DNA of 64,000 nucleotides from Candidatus Peregrinibacteria bacterium (GTDB lineage Bacteria > Patescibacteriota > Gracilibacteria > Peribacterales > Peribacteraceae), in contig JAUSFD010000010.1 in assembly GCA_030649955.1 (NCBI GenBank), positions 171,697-235,696 of the forward strand, given 5' to 3'. The notes below the pieces were generated by a model that had not been told where the DNA came from, did not search any database, and worked only from the letters and a program-made list of their open reading frames with translations. The position numbers and the translations under genes are program-made. Below are positions 56,029 through 64,000 of the stretch, piece after piece (the first letter of the stretch is position 1; each line of letters begins with the position of its first letter).

Positions 56029-56052
56029 CGCCATTACTGTACTCCTCTCTCC

Positions 56053-56460
56053 ATGTGGGGAAAGGGAGAACGTACAGAGGTTGCCCGTGAGTGGCCTCGT
56101 CTGGGCCCTCGCGATTGGTGTCATTCTCGTTGTTATCTACGAGAAAAAGGATTACAATCACTCTTCAACCTCACCCCCTCTCCTATTCCGCACACTCCGC
56201 ACTCCTCTTGTCTGGTCGATGGCTGCACGGCGAACACGTACGGCAAGCAGTACTGTCGTACGCACATCAAAGGGAATCGCACACCCGTGGTCATCACGGA
56301 CGAGCAGCGCACACACATGCGGTCGGACTGCTGCAATGCTGCCTGTGCTGATGGGAAGCGCCACGACTACGGTAAGCAGTACTGCGCACAGTGCAAGCAG
56401 GCGTGCTGCTGGCATCCGAATACGCTCAGGGCCGCACCGCTCGCAGCTCAGACGGACTGA
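56053..56460 (+). CDS. Cys-rich zinc-ribbon-like protein, start uncertain
   Basis: The C-terminal half has two Cys/His modules, each with YGKQYC (VDGCTANTYGKQYCRTH and HDYGKQYCAQCKQACC), which look like metal-binding ribbons. The N-terminal part from ATG 56053 is not protein-like; in the +1 frame a membrane helix (VWALAIGVILVVIY, from GTG 56087) precedes a poly-C tract at about 56168, where a frame change would join helix and Cys domain. The intact protein may thus be membrane-anchored. Divergent from the NYN gene. Confidence 0.45.
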   Translation: MWGKGERTEVAREWPRLGPRDWCHSRCYLREKGLQSLFNLTPSPIPHTPHSSCLVDGCTANTYGKQYCRTHIKGNRTPVVITDEQRTHMRSDCCNAACADGKRHDYGKQYCAQCKQACCWHPNTLRAAPLAAQTD

Positions 56461-56463
56461 TCA

Positions 56464-56530
56464 GCGATGAGCGATGAGCGGTGAGCGATGAGCAGACATT
56501 CTCATAGCCCACAGCCCACAGCCCACAGCC
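56464..56530. repeat. Inverted repeat between convergent genes
   Basis: Arms 56464-56493 (GCGATGA words repeated) and 56501-56530 (AGCCCACA words) pair imperfectly, partly through G-T; it lies between the Cys-rich gene and the DUF1761 gene. Confidence 0.45.
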
Positions 56531-56574
56531 TCTTCGAGGCGGGAATCACTGCACCTCATTTCGTCGAAGGTACC

Positions 56575-57003
56575 TCATATCCACACTGCCAGGATCACCC
56601 CCATGATCAGCATGGACACGAGGTAGTGCCCGTTATTGAGGATCCAGAGCTTCCACGGCTTTCCCTCCCACAACACACCACCGAGTGTCACCGGAGCGAT
56701 GAACCCGAGCCAGTTCCAGAATCCTGCCTGCAGGCCTGCTTGCACTCCGTACACGTCGAGGTACGTGCTTGCGAAGACGAGCGAGTGCGCCAGCACGAAG
56801 CTCATCAAGAGCGATCCAAGTGCGGCGAGTGCGTACAACTTGCCCATGCCTTCTTTCTTCGCTTTCTCCATCGACGCATGGTCGATCTTCATCATCTTCA
56901 TCCACTGCTTTCCGAAGAGCGGACCGTACCACACGAATCCGATGACCATGCTCGCGACCGTGGAGGCGAGGATGGCCGGGATGTTGAGAGGGATTTCGGG
57001 CAT
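56575..57003 (-). CDS. DUF1761-family membrane protein
   Basis: 142 residues, four membrane helices. The family blocks are visible: MVIGFVWYGPLFGKQWMKMM near the start, LYALAALGSLLMSFVLAH, FWNWLGFIAPVTLGGVLWEGKPWKLW. Function of DUF1761 is unknown. TATACT lies about 24 nt before the ATG. Confidence 0.88.
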   Translation of the reverse strand: MPEIPLNIPAILASTVASMVIGFVWYGPLFGKQWMKMMKIDHASMEKAKKEGMGKLYALAALGSLLMSFVLAHSLVFASTYLDVYGVQAGLQAGFWNWLGFIAPVTLGGVLWEGKPWKLWILNNGHYLVSMLIMGVILAVWI

Positions 57004-57099
57004 ACGAAGAAGGGGGAAGGGAACTCAGAGGAGTATAGCAAACATGGAAGATGCGTATGTGGAATGTTTAACTTAACCATTACTTGTTGTTGGACCTGC

Positions 57100-58518
57100 T
57101 TAGAAGTTATTCGAGTCCTTATGTACTTCCTTTACTTCGACAGTAGGCATTTTCATGTGCATCACCCTCCCAGTTTCTTCTAGCTGTTTCAGTGCTCCAT
57201 TTATGATCGGATCGTCTTTTCCAAAAATTTCCCTGCCAAGAAGTAAATGGTGGCGCATGGAGGCAGAAGGAGGCACAGTGATATCAAATGTTATTCCGAT
57301 GGTATCGAGATCTACATTCTGGACTGTAAATGCCTGCCTTTGCTTCCATTGCATATTTACCCATTGCTCAGCATGAGGGATCATCTTGCGAACAGACGCG
57401 ATGATCTTATCTTTTTCTGATTTCCGTGTTGCAACAACCCTGACCATCCGCTGTTGTCTTTCCACTTCTTGAGATTGTTTCTGTCTCTGTATGTTATACA
57501 GATCGATTGCCTCTTGTTCATACAGCCATTGTGCCACTGCATCGCCTGGCTTCATGCCGATGGCATCTCCAAATGCATTGAACTTCGTTTTGCCTAGTTG
57601 ACGGCAGAGAACATCTAGAGAGATATATGGAAGAACATCACCAAATCTGCTGGCAGCACCACGCTGGTACCACTCTGCGGGAGTTGGGTATTTCTCGAGC
57701 AATTTTTTTTTCACAGTATTAGGTGCTTGGACCATGTCTTCACGGAATTGTTTGATCGCAAGCCGTTGTTCTTCAATCTGCTGGCGAGCTTGCACGATGT
57801 CAGGGTCATCTGCCCCAAAAATCATTGCACCAACTGCACATCGTACTTCAGGATTCGATGAGATGGAACTACCTTGGAAACCGAATCGCATGGATAGGTA
57901 GATTAATGCATTTTCAGCACTGTTTGAGCCGGATTCATCACGTGCAAATTGATAGTAAGCGTTTGCGGGCTCGGTTGTGATGACTGCAGCCTTCAGCCAT
58001 TCTTGCGCTGAAGGGTATTTCTTTTTTATTATTTCACACCAAATTTTCACTACAGGCCCTGGAGCTTCATCGGGTTTCTTCAATAGCTCTTCCCTTTCAG
58101 CAATCCGAATGGCGACGTCAGGGTGATCCATACCGAACACTAATGCAGCGAGCTCTAATCGACCTATATATTCTTCCCACGGGTTTGTATGGAGACCGAA
58201 ATATTCTTTAAATTCTTTACGGTCCTTTATGCCAATGTCTTTCAGCTTAAGACGTGAACGACTAGACGAGTGTTCCAAAGCGAACAAATTCAGAGGCGTT
58301 TGGACTGCTGCCCTTATCTTTGAGATTCTTTCCTCCTTCTCTTCCTTTTTCCTTACCAGAATGGTCGCGACTGCTTGACGCACTTGTGATGATCCAACGT
58401 CTCCAAGGATCCCCACTCCCAATTCTGTCTGTAATTCCAACAGAGGCACCCCAAGTTCCGCGGACCAGGCCGCCACAGTCCCATACCGTTCGATTGGTTC
58501 TTGCATTCCCTCTTTCAT
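57100..58518 (-). CDS. Uncharacterised repeat protein coupled to the helicase
   Basis: 472 residues from ATG 58518, overlapping the helicase stop by 4 nt (ATGA), so the two are co-translated. It is built from about four diverged repeats of roughly 100 residues, each with a YP(S/T)AxEW-like start (RYGTVAAWS, KYPSAQEWL, KYPTPAEWY, MIPHAEQWV) and an FGxDDP(D/I)I-like end (FGMDHPDV, FGADDPDI, FGKDDPII). No known domain recognised; helix-rich. AT-rich like the helicase and unlike the neighbours, which points to joint acquisition. Confidence 0.8.
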   Translation of the reverse strand: MKEGMQEPIERYGTVAAWSAELGVPLLELQTELGVGILGDVGSSQVRQAVATILVRKKEEKEERISKIRAAVQTPLNLFALEHSSSRSRLKLKDIGIKDRKEFKEYFGLHTNPWEEYIGRLELAALVFGMDHPDVAIRIAEREELLKKPDEAPGPVVKIWCEIIKKKYPSAQEWLKAAVITTEPANAYYQFARDESGSNSAENALIYLSMRFGFQGSSISSNPEVRCAVGAMIFGADDPDIVQARQQIEEQRLAIKQFREDMVQAPNTVKKKLLEKYPTPAEWYQRGAASRFGDVLPYISLDVLCRQLGKTKFNAFGDAIGMKPGDAVAQWLYEQEAIDLYNIQRQKQSQEVERQQRMVRVVATRKSEKDKIIASVRKMIPHAEQWVNMQWKQRQAFTVQNVDLDTIGITFDITVPPSASMRHHLLLGREIFGKDDPIINGALKQLEETGRVMHMKMPTVEVKEVHKDSNNF

Positions 58519-61049
58519 AGTGTTGGCTGAGGAGACTGAAGTTCTTTTTCCCTCTTTAAGCATTGCTCGACATAGGGAAGATTCACTATTTGCTCTCTGC
58601 TGTAGACCTTCTCACTAGTGGGTTGAACTTCATGCTGTTGTCCATAGTTTGTACCTCCTGATGTTTGCGACATGATCAGGACTCGTGAGAAGTTATACCG
58701 TGCCACTCCTATCGGCTGCAGATTCATTGCATGGACTTCACGGAGGAGTTGCTGGTATTCAATGCTTGGATGCAGGAGAGAAAACTGGGATAGACTTAGG
58801 CCAACTCCTCCACCCGCCAATCCAGCGAGCGCAGTATCTTGATTTATTTCTGGCAAAGCACTGAGACGGAGCCATTCTCGCACAATAGGAATCGAGAGTA
58901 CTTCGGCTTTAGCAAAAATTGGCTCAGGATTGCCAATACTAAGTGCATAGCCAATTGTCAGGAGTTGCTCACGGCAAATGCTTTCTAGGTGACGAGGGTC
59001 CAGGCGATTCAAGAGTGCAAAATATTTCGGAATTATGCCGTTGATTCCTTTGATCTCGACCTCTGAAGCTCCTGGAGCAACCTCGCGAAGTGTCGAATTT
59101 TGCTGAATGTATACAAGCGATTCTAACTCGGTCCGACGATAGAGAGTAAATGATTCATCAGCAAAAACACGACTAAGGGGCTGCATATGAAGTTCCTGGA
59201 CAGCGTGCTCAAGTGATGGCAGCGGGACGCCATGATACATTGCAAATCGCTCCATTGTTATATATATGCTTTCGTCTATGAGGACGCCATAAGCACTGTG
59301 CAATTTTTGTTTTGTTCTATATTCTTGCAGCCCTGGCAAGGCAAGGATATCTCGCTGTCGGTAGACCGGGACATATTGTTTTTGAAAGACAGCTACACCA
59401 ACGGCTTGCAATCCTGCTCTCTGCACCTCTCGAAGCAATAAATCTTGAGGGTAATCGTGGAATTGCGCAAAAAAATCCAGATAGATGCATGTCTCTTCTC
59501 CTAGTTCTACAGTTCCGTCTTCCCTGAGAGATTTCACAATATCGTATGAGAGTTTTTTTCCATCAATCCGTTCACACGCCGCATCGACGTCCCCTCCGTC
59601 GAGGATGTTCAATGCTTCAGCAAGTGTGAGCGGAGTAGCATAGAACTTCTGGGGAGATGCCGACATCGAGTCTCTTGTTTGTGCATTGTCACCACCCCCG
59701 CTCCCACCCCCGCTCCCACCACCAACTTCGTGGATGTCACGGCGCCAGCGTGGCTCGATAATGTACGCAAACTCCTTGTTCGATGTCCTGCGCGATGCGC
59801 GGCCTGCCTGTTGAATGAGCACTGCTGGACTTGTCGTTGCTCGTAACTGGAGCACTGTATTGAGAGGAGGGAAATCCCATCCTAACTGCAGTTTGTCCAC
59901 GCTTGCGAGCATTCCAAGATCACCATTGAGCAATTTATCTTGTGCTTCTTGGATAATATCTATTGTCCTCCTTTTCCTTACTTCTCTGTTGGTTACCACT
60001 TCACATTTCAATCCTTGGCTCGAAGCTTTCTCATGGAAGAGTTTACGGAAGGAGTCGCACTCTCGAATGCTCGAACAAAATGCTATGGGGAGAAGTCTTT
60101 CACGTACTTCTTCCTGCAAACGGAGGAACCTCTCGATAGCTTTTTCGTATACCTTTTCCCGTTTTAAGAGTTGAACTTCTTGTTTCTCGCTAATTGTCGA
60201 CCCAATTTCACCCGGATGTATGTGACCGGGGACTTGGACGATCTTGTACTTTGCTAGGATGCCGTCCTTTACAAGGTCACCATGGGATTCACGGCTAATA
60301 ATTGGGCCGAAGAACGTGTGAACATCCTTTCTCATGAGCTGAGATGTCGCTGTGAAGGCAAGCTTCAACGCATGTCGATTGGTGTGTTTGTCCAAATTTC
60401 CACAGACCTCATTCTCCACCTCTTCCTCTTCTTCTGTGAGTTCTGGATCGAGACCTTGTTCGATAGCATCGATGCTAGCTTGAGTGGCCGGGCCGAGTGC
60501 TCGATGGGCTTCGTTACAAATTATCAGCTCGCATTGCTGAATGTGATTTCTATAGACCGGGTCACGCTGCAATCTTGCCCGATGGGCATGGTAATTGGTT
60601 ATCGTAATGGGGCGCGTTAGCTGCTCCTGATCCTGAGTTAATAAACCAATTTTTTCGGGTTGTATACCTGCCTGCTCAATGAATGTCTTGTGAGTTTGCG
60701 CAACGAGATTCGTTCTCGGTTCAAGTACGAGAGTGCGCACATCAAGAAGTTTGGAAATGACAGCATAGAGGATGGTTTTCCCAGCGCCGGTGGGCAGGAT
60801 GAATGTCCCGCTTCTGCTGCCATTTCCGTTTTTTCGAAGAAACTCTGCGAGTGCCCTAATTGCTTTCATCTGATTGACTCTAAGGGGCACTGCCATTCGT
60901 TCTTCAGCTTGAGCGGCATTTACGGTCATGTTCCAAAGAAGCCTTTGGAACAGGGCTACCTGGACAATATTGTCTCTTGAACGTTCTTTATCATCCCCAG
61001 CTTCTGTCACATGCAACAGAGTATCATCGAAAGTCAACGCTTCGGCCAT
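58515..61049 (-). CDS. SF2 DEAD/DEAH-like helicase with NEAH motif and C-terminal repeats
   Basis: 844 residues. Two RecA-like domains: motif I LPTGAGKT (85-92), motif II NEAH (179-182) where Asp of DEAH is Asn, motif III AFTATS, motif V SVDKLQLGWDFP, motif VI QQAGRASRR (413-421). After a Gly-rich linker (443-453) come about four repeats of winged-helix look (each L-x-G-L-Q-P-I-G-V-A-like then YxRxEI-x2-LP). It is not a standard Hsd, UvrB or RecG protein. It pairs with a repeat protein, as in defence or DNA-processing cassettes; the substrate is unknown. Asn in motif II may weaken hydrolysis. Confidence 0.85.
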   Translation of the reverse strand: MAEALTFDDTLLHVTEAGDDKERSRDNIVQVALFQRLLWNMTVNAAQAEERMAVPLRVNQMKAIRALAEFLRKNGNGSRSGTFILPTGAGKTILYAVISKLLDVRTLVLEPRTNLVAQTHKTFIEQAGIQPEKIGLLTQDQEQLTRPITITNYHAHRARLQRDPVYRNHIQQCELIICNEAHRALGPATQASIDAIEQGLDPELTEEEEEVENEVCGNLDKHTNRHALKLAFTATSQLMRKDVHTFFGPIISRESHGDLVKDGILAKYKIVQVPGHIHPGEIGSTISEKQEVQLLKREKVYEKAIERFLRLQEEVRERLLPIAFCSSIRECDSFRKLFHEKASSQGLKCEVVTNREVRKRRTIDIIQEAQDKLLNGDLGMLASVDKLQLGWDFPPLNTVLQLRATTSPAVLIQQAGRASRRTSNKEFAYIIEPRWRRDIHEVGGGSGGGSGGGDNAQTRDSMSASPQKFYATPLTLAEALNILDGGDVDAACERIDGKKLSYDIVKSLREDGTVELGEETCIYLDFFAQFHDYPQDLLLREVQRAGLQAVGVAVFQKQYVPVYRQRDILALPGLQEYRTKQKLHSAYGVLIDESIYITMERFAMYHGVPLPSLEHAVQELHMQPLSRVFADESFTLYRRTELESLVYIQQNSTLREVAPGASEVEIKGINGIIPKYFALLNRLDPRHLESICREQLLTIGYALSIGNPEPIFAKAEVLSIPIVREWLRLSALPEINQDTALAGLAGGGVGLSLSQFSLLHPSIEYQQLLREVHAMNLQPIGVARYNFSRVLIMSQTSGGTNYGQQHEVQPTSEKVYSREQIVNLPYVEQCLKREKELQSPQPTL

Positions 61050-61058
61050 AGTCCTATA

Positions 61059-61087
61059 TGTGTATTACATTTACTTAATACAGTCAA
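61059..61087 (-). promoter_or_regulatory. Promoter of the helicase unit
   Basis: TTGACT (61082-61087), 17 nt, TACACA (61059-61064) on the minus strand, 9 nt before the ATG at 61049. TATAGG is an alternative -10. Confidence 0.5.
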
Positions 61088-61092
61088 TTGTT

Positions 61093-61785
61093 TCATAAAT
61101 TGTGCGCCCCAAAATCCTGCACCCAATGCTTGTCGTAGTACCCAATCCCAATGTCCCGGAAGTTCCTATTCAGGATATTCGAACGGTGACCGAGGGACTG
61201 CAGCCAGGAGGTCATCACCTGCTCTGCTGTTGTCTGCCCCTTCGCGATGTTTTCGCCCGTGTACCACCTCCCCGTGAGCGGGTAACCAGCAGCGCGGATG
61301 CGATCGGTGGAACCCTTTCCCTCCGGGTTGATGTGGGAGAAGTAGTTCCTCTTCCACATGTCCTCCGCGTGCGCTTGCGCAGCTTGCGTGAGGTGCGATT
61401 CCTCAGAGAGCGGCACGACACCGGCTTTCTTGCGCTCCTCATTCACGAGCTCGAGGATCCGCTTGCGAATCGCAACGAGGGAAATATCCACACTGGAGGA
61501 CGATTGCGATGCGACGGACTGCGAAGTCGATGACGATGATGAGGCTATCGACGAGGATTTCGACGAACTCTGCACAGAGGATGTGCTACTCGCTGACGAC
61601 GAGGATTTGCTCGAGGAACTCTTCCACGGGAAGCTCGGGAAGTCCGGGAACCACAGAGCGGCGACGAGGACTGTCGACGGGGACGAGGGAAGCACACCAC
61701 TGGTTGCGGCGCTTGCGGGAATGGTCATCTCCAGAACGAGGACGAGGAGAACGGCAAACGTCATCCAGAGGCTGGTGCGCTTCAT
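61093..61785 (-). CDS. Secreted CAP/SCP-domain protein with poly-Ser linker
   Basis: 230 residues from ATG 61785: signal peptide (about 1-27), a Ser-rich linker (about 55-100), then a CAP domain: NEERKKAGVVPLS, AAQAHAEDMWKRNYFSHINPEGK, GENIAKGQTTAEQVMTSWLQSLGHRSNILN, FRDIGIGYY, short of 20 residues each as quoted in parts. The CAP His and Glu positions (AQAHAEDM, FSHI, GENI, GHRSNIL) are present. Bacterial CAP proteins are secreted and of varied role. Convergent with nothing; it follows the subtilisin on the same strand by 205 nt. Confidence 0.88.
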   Translation of the reverse strand: MKRTSLWMTFAVLLVLVLEMTIPASAATSGVLPSSPSTVLVAALWFPDFPSFPWKSSSSKSSSSASSTSSVQSSSKSSSIASSSSSTSQSVASQSSSSVDISLVAIRKRILELVNEERKKAGVVPLSEESHLTQAAQAHAEDMWKRNYFSHINPEGKGSTDRIRAAGYPLTGRWYTGENIAKGQTTAEQVMTSWLQSLGHRSNILNRNFRDIGIGYYDKHWVQDFGAHNL

Positions 61786-61990
61786 ACGATAGTGCGGGGA
61801 AGGAGGCGCTACCCTCGCTTCCGCATTCCCGATGGTCAACGGTTATTTCCGAGTTTCTCCCCAGAGAAGTATCGCAGACCAGAATTCTCCCCTACACGGG
61901 AGTGTTAGGAGAGTGCGAAGTGTTGCCTCGCCACACTCGACAGGAACGCAGAATGCCGTGTGGCATTCCTCGACAGTGCAGGCTCGTCGC

Positions 61991-63823
61991 TCATTTGTTT
62001 CCCCCTCCATTCCCTCCACTATTCCCACCCTTGTTCCCACCACCTGCATTCCCGCTATTCCCTCTCCCTCCACCACCACCACCACCTCCTCCTCCTCCTC
62101 CACTATTTCCACCCCCTCCGCCTCCAGAACCACCCCCGCTATTCCCTCCACCGCCGCTGTTCCCCGTGCCGCCACTGCCGACACCGGAGGAAGATCCCTC
62201 GAGACCATTCCCGTCACCGTGGTAGCTCGGGTGGAGGCAGTCGTGTGGGCACTTCTTGTGATTCTCGGGATGTGTGCAGATTCCATCACCGCAGATGATC
62301 TCCTCCTTCTCCGGTCTCTTCCCTTGCCCTTCGTTGTCCGGGGATTCCTTCTCGATCGTACAGTCCTTTGGACAGGTGTTGTGGTTCTCGTAAAGGTCTC
62401 TGCACACGCCGTCGCCGCAGAAGCCGTCGAAGACACATTCGTTGTCGTTTCGACCGTCGCAGTCATCGTCGATCGCGTTGCAGAACTCGACAGCGCCCGG
62501 GTGGATGAGGTCATCACTGTCGTTGCAATCTCCAGCGCAGATGTTCACGCCATCGTTGTCCCCATCGATGCACGAGAGCTCAGGGTAGAGTTCGATCGCC
62601 TTCGCCACGACGTTGCCGGCGTGGACGATGCCGTAGCCCGTGTACGGGTCGAAACCGGAAGACCCGATGTCGCGCGCGGACTTCGTCAGGATCTCGTAGA
62701 CCTGCGCGGGAGTGAGATCTGGGTACTTCCCGAGGAGCAGTGCCGCTGCGCCCGCGACGTGCGGTGATGCCATGGAGGTGCCGGACGCGATCGCGTACGC
62801 GCTGTACGGACAGGGAGGATCGCCGACGTAGCAGGACCATGCAGACCAGACGTGGTGGCCTGGTGCCATGAGATCGAGCGCACTGCCCCAGCTCGACCAC
62901 GTCGTCTTCTCATTCGCGTACTCGTGGAGTGCGCCGACAGCAATTACCTTGGATCCGCACGCGGGGGAATACACGCCGGCACCGTTGTTCCCTGCAGCGG
63001 CGACGACCACCACCCCTTGATCGACGAGCCAGTTTGCTGCGTCCGCTGTGGTGCGAGAACCATCACAGTGATCGCCACTTGTGGAGCCCCCACCAAAGCT
63101 CATGTTGGCAACATCCGCACCCTCCTGTGCTGCCCACTCCATGCCGGCGAGCACATCACCCTCGTAGCAGCGGCCCGCGTTCGTGCACACTTTTGCGATG
63201 AGGAGTTGCGCTCCCGGTGCCATCCCGTTCGCGATGTACCCCGAGGTCGTTGTCCCTCCGTCAGGCAGCGGGTTCGGTTCCGTGATGCCGAGTCCTGCGA
63301 TGATGGCCGCGACGTGCGTCCCGTGACCATGCCGATCCTCGAGCGTGTCACTCGTGAAGTTCACCTCCTTCAGGATGCGCCCTGCGAGCTCTCGATTGGG
63401 AGACACTCCCGTGTCGAGTACCGCGACGCGTGCGCCGTCTCCCCGTAATCCCTGTAGCCATGCACTGTCGGCACCCGCGCGCTGCGTCGTGACATTGTCG
63501 AGCACGCTGAAGACTTCCTCCACCTTCGCGCCACTCACCGCCACGTCTTTTGGGCAGGCGATGGAGAGCTTGTCCCGGAGCTCGTGCACGATGCGGCATC
63601 CCCTGCGCTTCAGGCGCTCCACGATATCGGGGTTCTTGTTGGGGAAGAGCATCCTCTTCTCCTTCCCGCACTCGACGGGGTCGCTACATGCACTCTGCCC
63701 CACTGCCGACTTCTCCTCCACAAGCCTCGCCTGTGTCCTCTGTGAAGCGAGTCCCAGGATGGCGAAGCACAGGACGAAGAGGAAGAGTTCTGGTCCATGC
63801 CCGAAGGGAGCGTTCTTGTGCAT
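61991..63823 (-). CDS. Secreted subtilisin-like protease (S8) with Ca-binding and Gly-rich tail
   Basis: 610 residues. Signal peptide (about 1-32), a prodomain-like segment (about 50-110), then the catalytic domain (about 115-410): Asp in VAVLDTGV, His in HGHGTHVAAI, Asn in AAAGNN, Ser in GTSMASPHVAGAA. C-terminal extensions: a MopE-type metal-binding repeat (GDCNDSDDLIHPGAVEFCN, then DDDCDGRND), two Cys modules (CGDGVCRDLYENHNTC, CGDGICTHPENHKKC) and a Gly/Ser/Asn-rich tail of about 70 residues. It is a likely processor of the cell-surface proteins of this organism. The tail of long G-runs will be hard to sequence. Confidence 0.93.
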   Translation of the reverse strand: MHKNAPFGHGPELFLFVLCFAILGLASQRTQARLVEEKSAVGQSACSDPVECGKEKRMLFPNKNPDIVERLKRRGCRIVHELRDKLSIACPKDVAVSGAKVEEVFSVLDNVTTQRAGADSAWLQGLRGDGARVAVLDTGVSPNRELAGRILKEVNFTSDTLEDRHGHGTHVAAIIAGLGITEPNPLPDGGTTTSGYIANGMAPGAQLLIAKVCTNAGRCYEGDVLAGMEWAAQEGADVANMSFGGGSTSGDHCDGSRTTADAANWLVDQGVVVVAAAGNNGAGVYSPACGSKVIAVGALHEYANEKTTWSSWGSALDLMAPGHHVWSAWSCYVGDPPCPYSAYAIASGTSMASPHVAGAAALLLGKYPDLTPAQVYEILTKSARDIGSSGFDPYTGYGIVHAGNVVAKAIELYPELSCIDGDNDGVNICAGDCNDSDDLIHPGAVEFCNAIDDDCDGRNDNECVFDGFCGDGVCRDLYENHNTCPKDCTIEKESPDNEGQGKRPEKEEIICGDGICTHPENHKKCPHDCLHPSYHGDGNGLEGSSSGVGSGGTGNSGGGGNSGGGSGGGGGGNSGGGGGGGGGGGGRGNSGNAGGGNKGGNSGGNGGGNK

Positions 63824-63847
63824 GAGTGGGTATGAATTTGTATTTTA

Positions 63848-63876
63848 ATTATACAATAAAACTTGTGATTTAGCAA
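63848..63876 (-). promoter_or_regulatory. Promoter of the subtilisin gene
   Basis: TTGCTA (63871-63876), 17 nt, TATAAT (63848-63853) on the minus strand; the ATG is 24 nt downstream, so this message has a leader. Confidence 0.7.
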
Positions 63877-64000
63877 CAGGCATCGCTCCCGTGCGCGGGG
63901 CTACGCCGGACGAGCGGCCTGGAGAAAGTATACCTGCTTGCGGAGTCGATGGTCTGATTCCCCGGAGCTTGCTCCGGAAAAAGGAGTCCAGAGCTTGCTC

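Noticed and set aside
61843..62517. Frames opposite the Gly-rich tail of the subtilisin
   Set aside because: Low-complexity complements (Pro/Ser/Thr or Glu/Val runs) of the GGT/GGA repeats.

Overview
The window looks like the chromosome of a Candidate Phyla Radiation (Patescibacteria) bacterium, most likely of the Peribacteria type. The evidence is indirect: very large secreted Cys-rich proteins joined by poly-Ser linkers, a TrmB-type receptor, sigma/anti-sigma pairs, tightly packed genes, and many starts with a -10 box only 5-8 nt before the ATG. There is no rRNA or tRNA that I can recognise, so the taxonomy is inference.

Region by region. 1-6.4 kb is an AT-richer accessory patch: a TrmB-like protein fused to two membrane sensor domains, an IS5-family insertion, a histidine kinase with the same sensor domain, and a DMT transporter. 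6.4-7.9 kb is a small polyamine-type locus: a frameshifted fusion of half a deoxyhypusine-synthase-like domain to an AdoMet-decarboxylase-like (SpeD) domain, next to a stand-alone SpeD-like gene. 8-13 kb holds a helical HD-like protein, a one-SLH/three-Calx-beta surface protein, ogt and typA. 13-30.6 kb is two giant paralogous surface proteins (2628 and 3171 aa) on the minus strand, with tandem disintegrin-like and 37-residue Cys repeats and the same C-terminal membrane tail. 31-36 kb carries two sigma-factor modules, a response regulator with a degenerate kinase, and small proteins including a KGG stress-type protein.

36-47 kb is biosynthetic: proB-proC-proA, then hisG-C-D-B-H-(A-F fusion)-IE with a LysE-type exporter as last gene. 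A TrpR-family (YerC/HisR-like) regulator precedes hisG. Its last codons include four consecutive His codons, followed by two hairpins, the second an intrinsic terminator: the layout of a histidine attenuator built into the 3' end of the regulator gene. 47-54 kb has envelope and lipoprotein genes around a response regulator/kinase pair. Three promoters there share one architecture, CTTAAT-N5-CTTAAT-N10-TAnnnT, upstream of the regulator itself, a CuA-like cupredoxin lipoprotein operon and a Met/His-rich secreted protein; I read this as a local, perhaps copper-linked, regulon. 54-57 kb has a RelE/DinJ-type toxin-antitoxin pair, small proteins, a NYN-LOTUS RNase-like gene and a DUF1761 membrane protein. 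57-61 kb is an AT-richer two-gene unit: an SF2 helicase with NEAH instead of DEAH plus a repeat protein of unknown function, a candidate defence or nucleic-acid system. 61-63.8 kb encodes a secreted CAP-domain protein and a subtilisin with Ca-binding and Gly-rich tail.

Two features recur across the window: probable leaderless starts (-10 box 5-8 nt before ATG) and long imperfect inverted repeats in nearly every larger intergenic gap, each built from its own short degenerate word. All functional statements rest on reading the sequence by eye; no searches were run.
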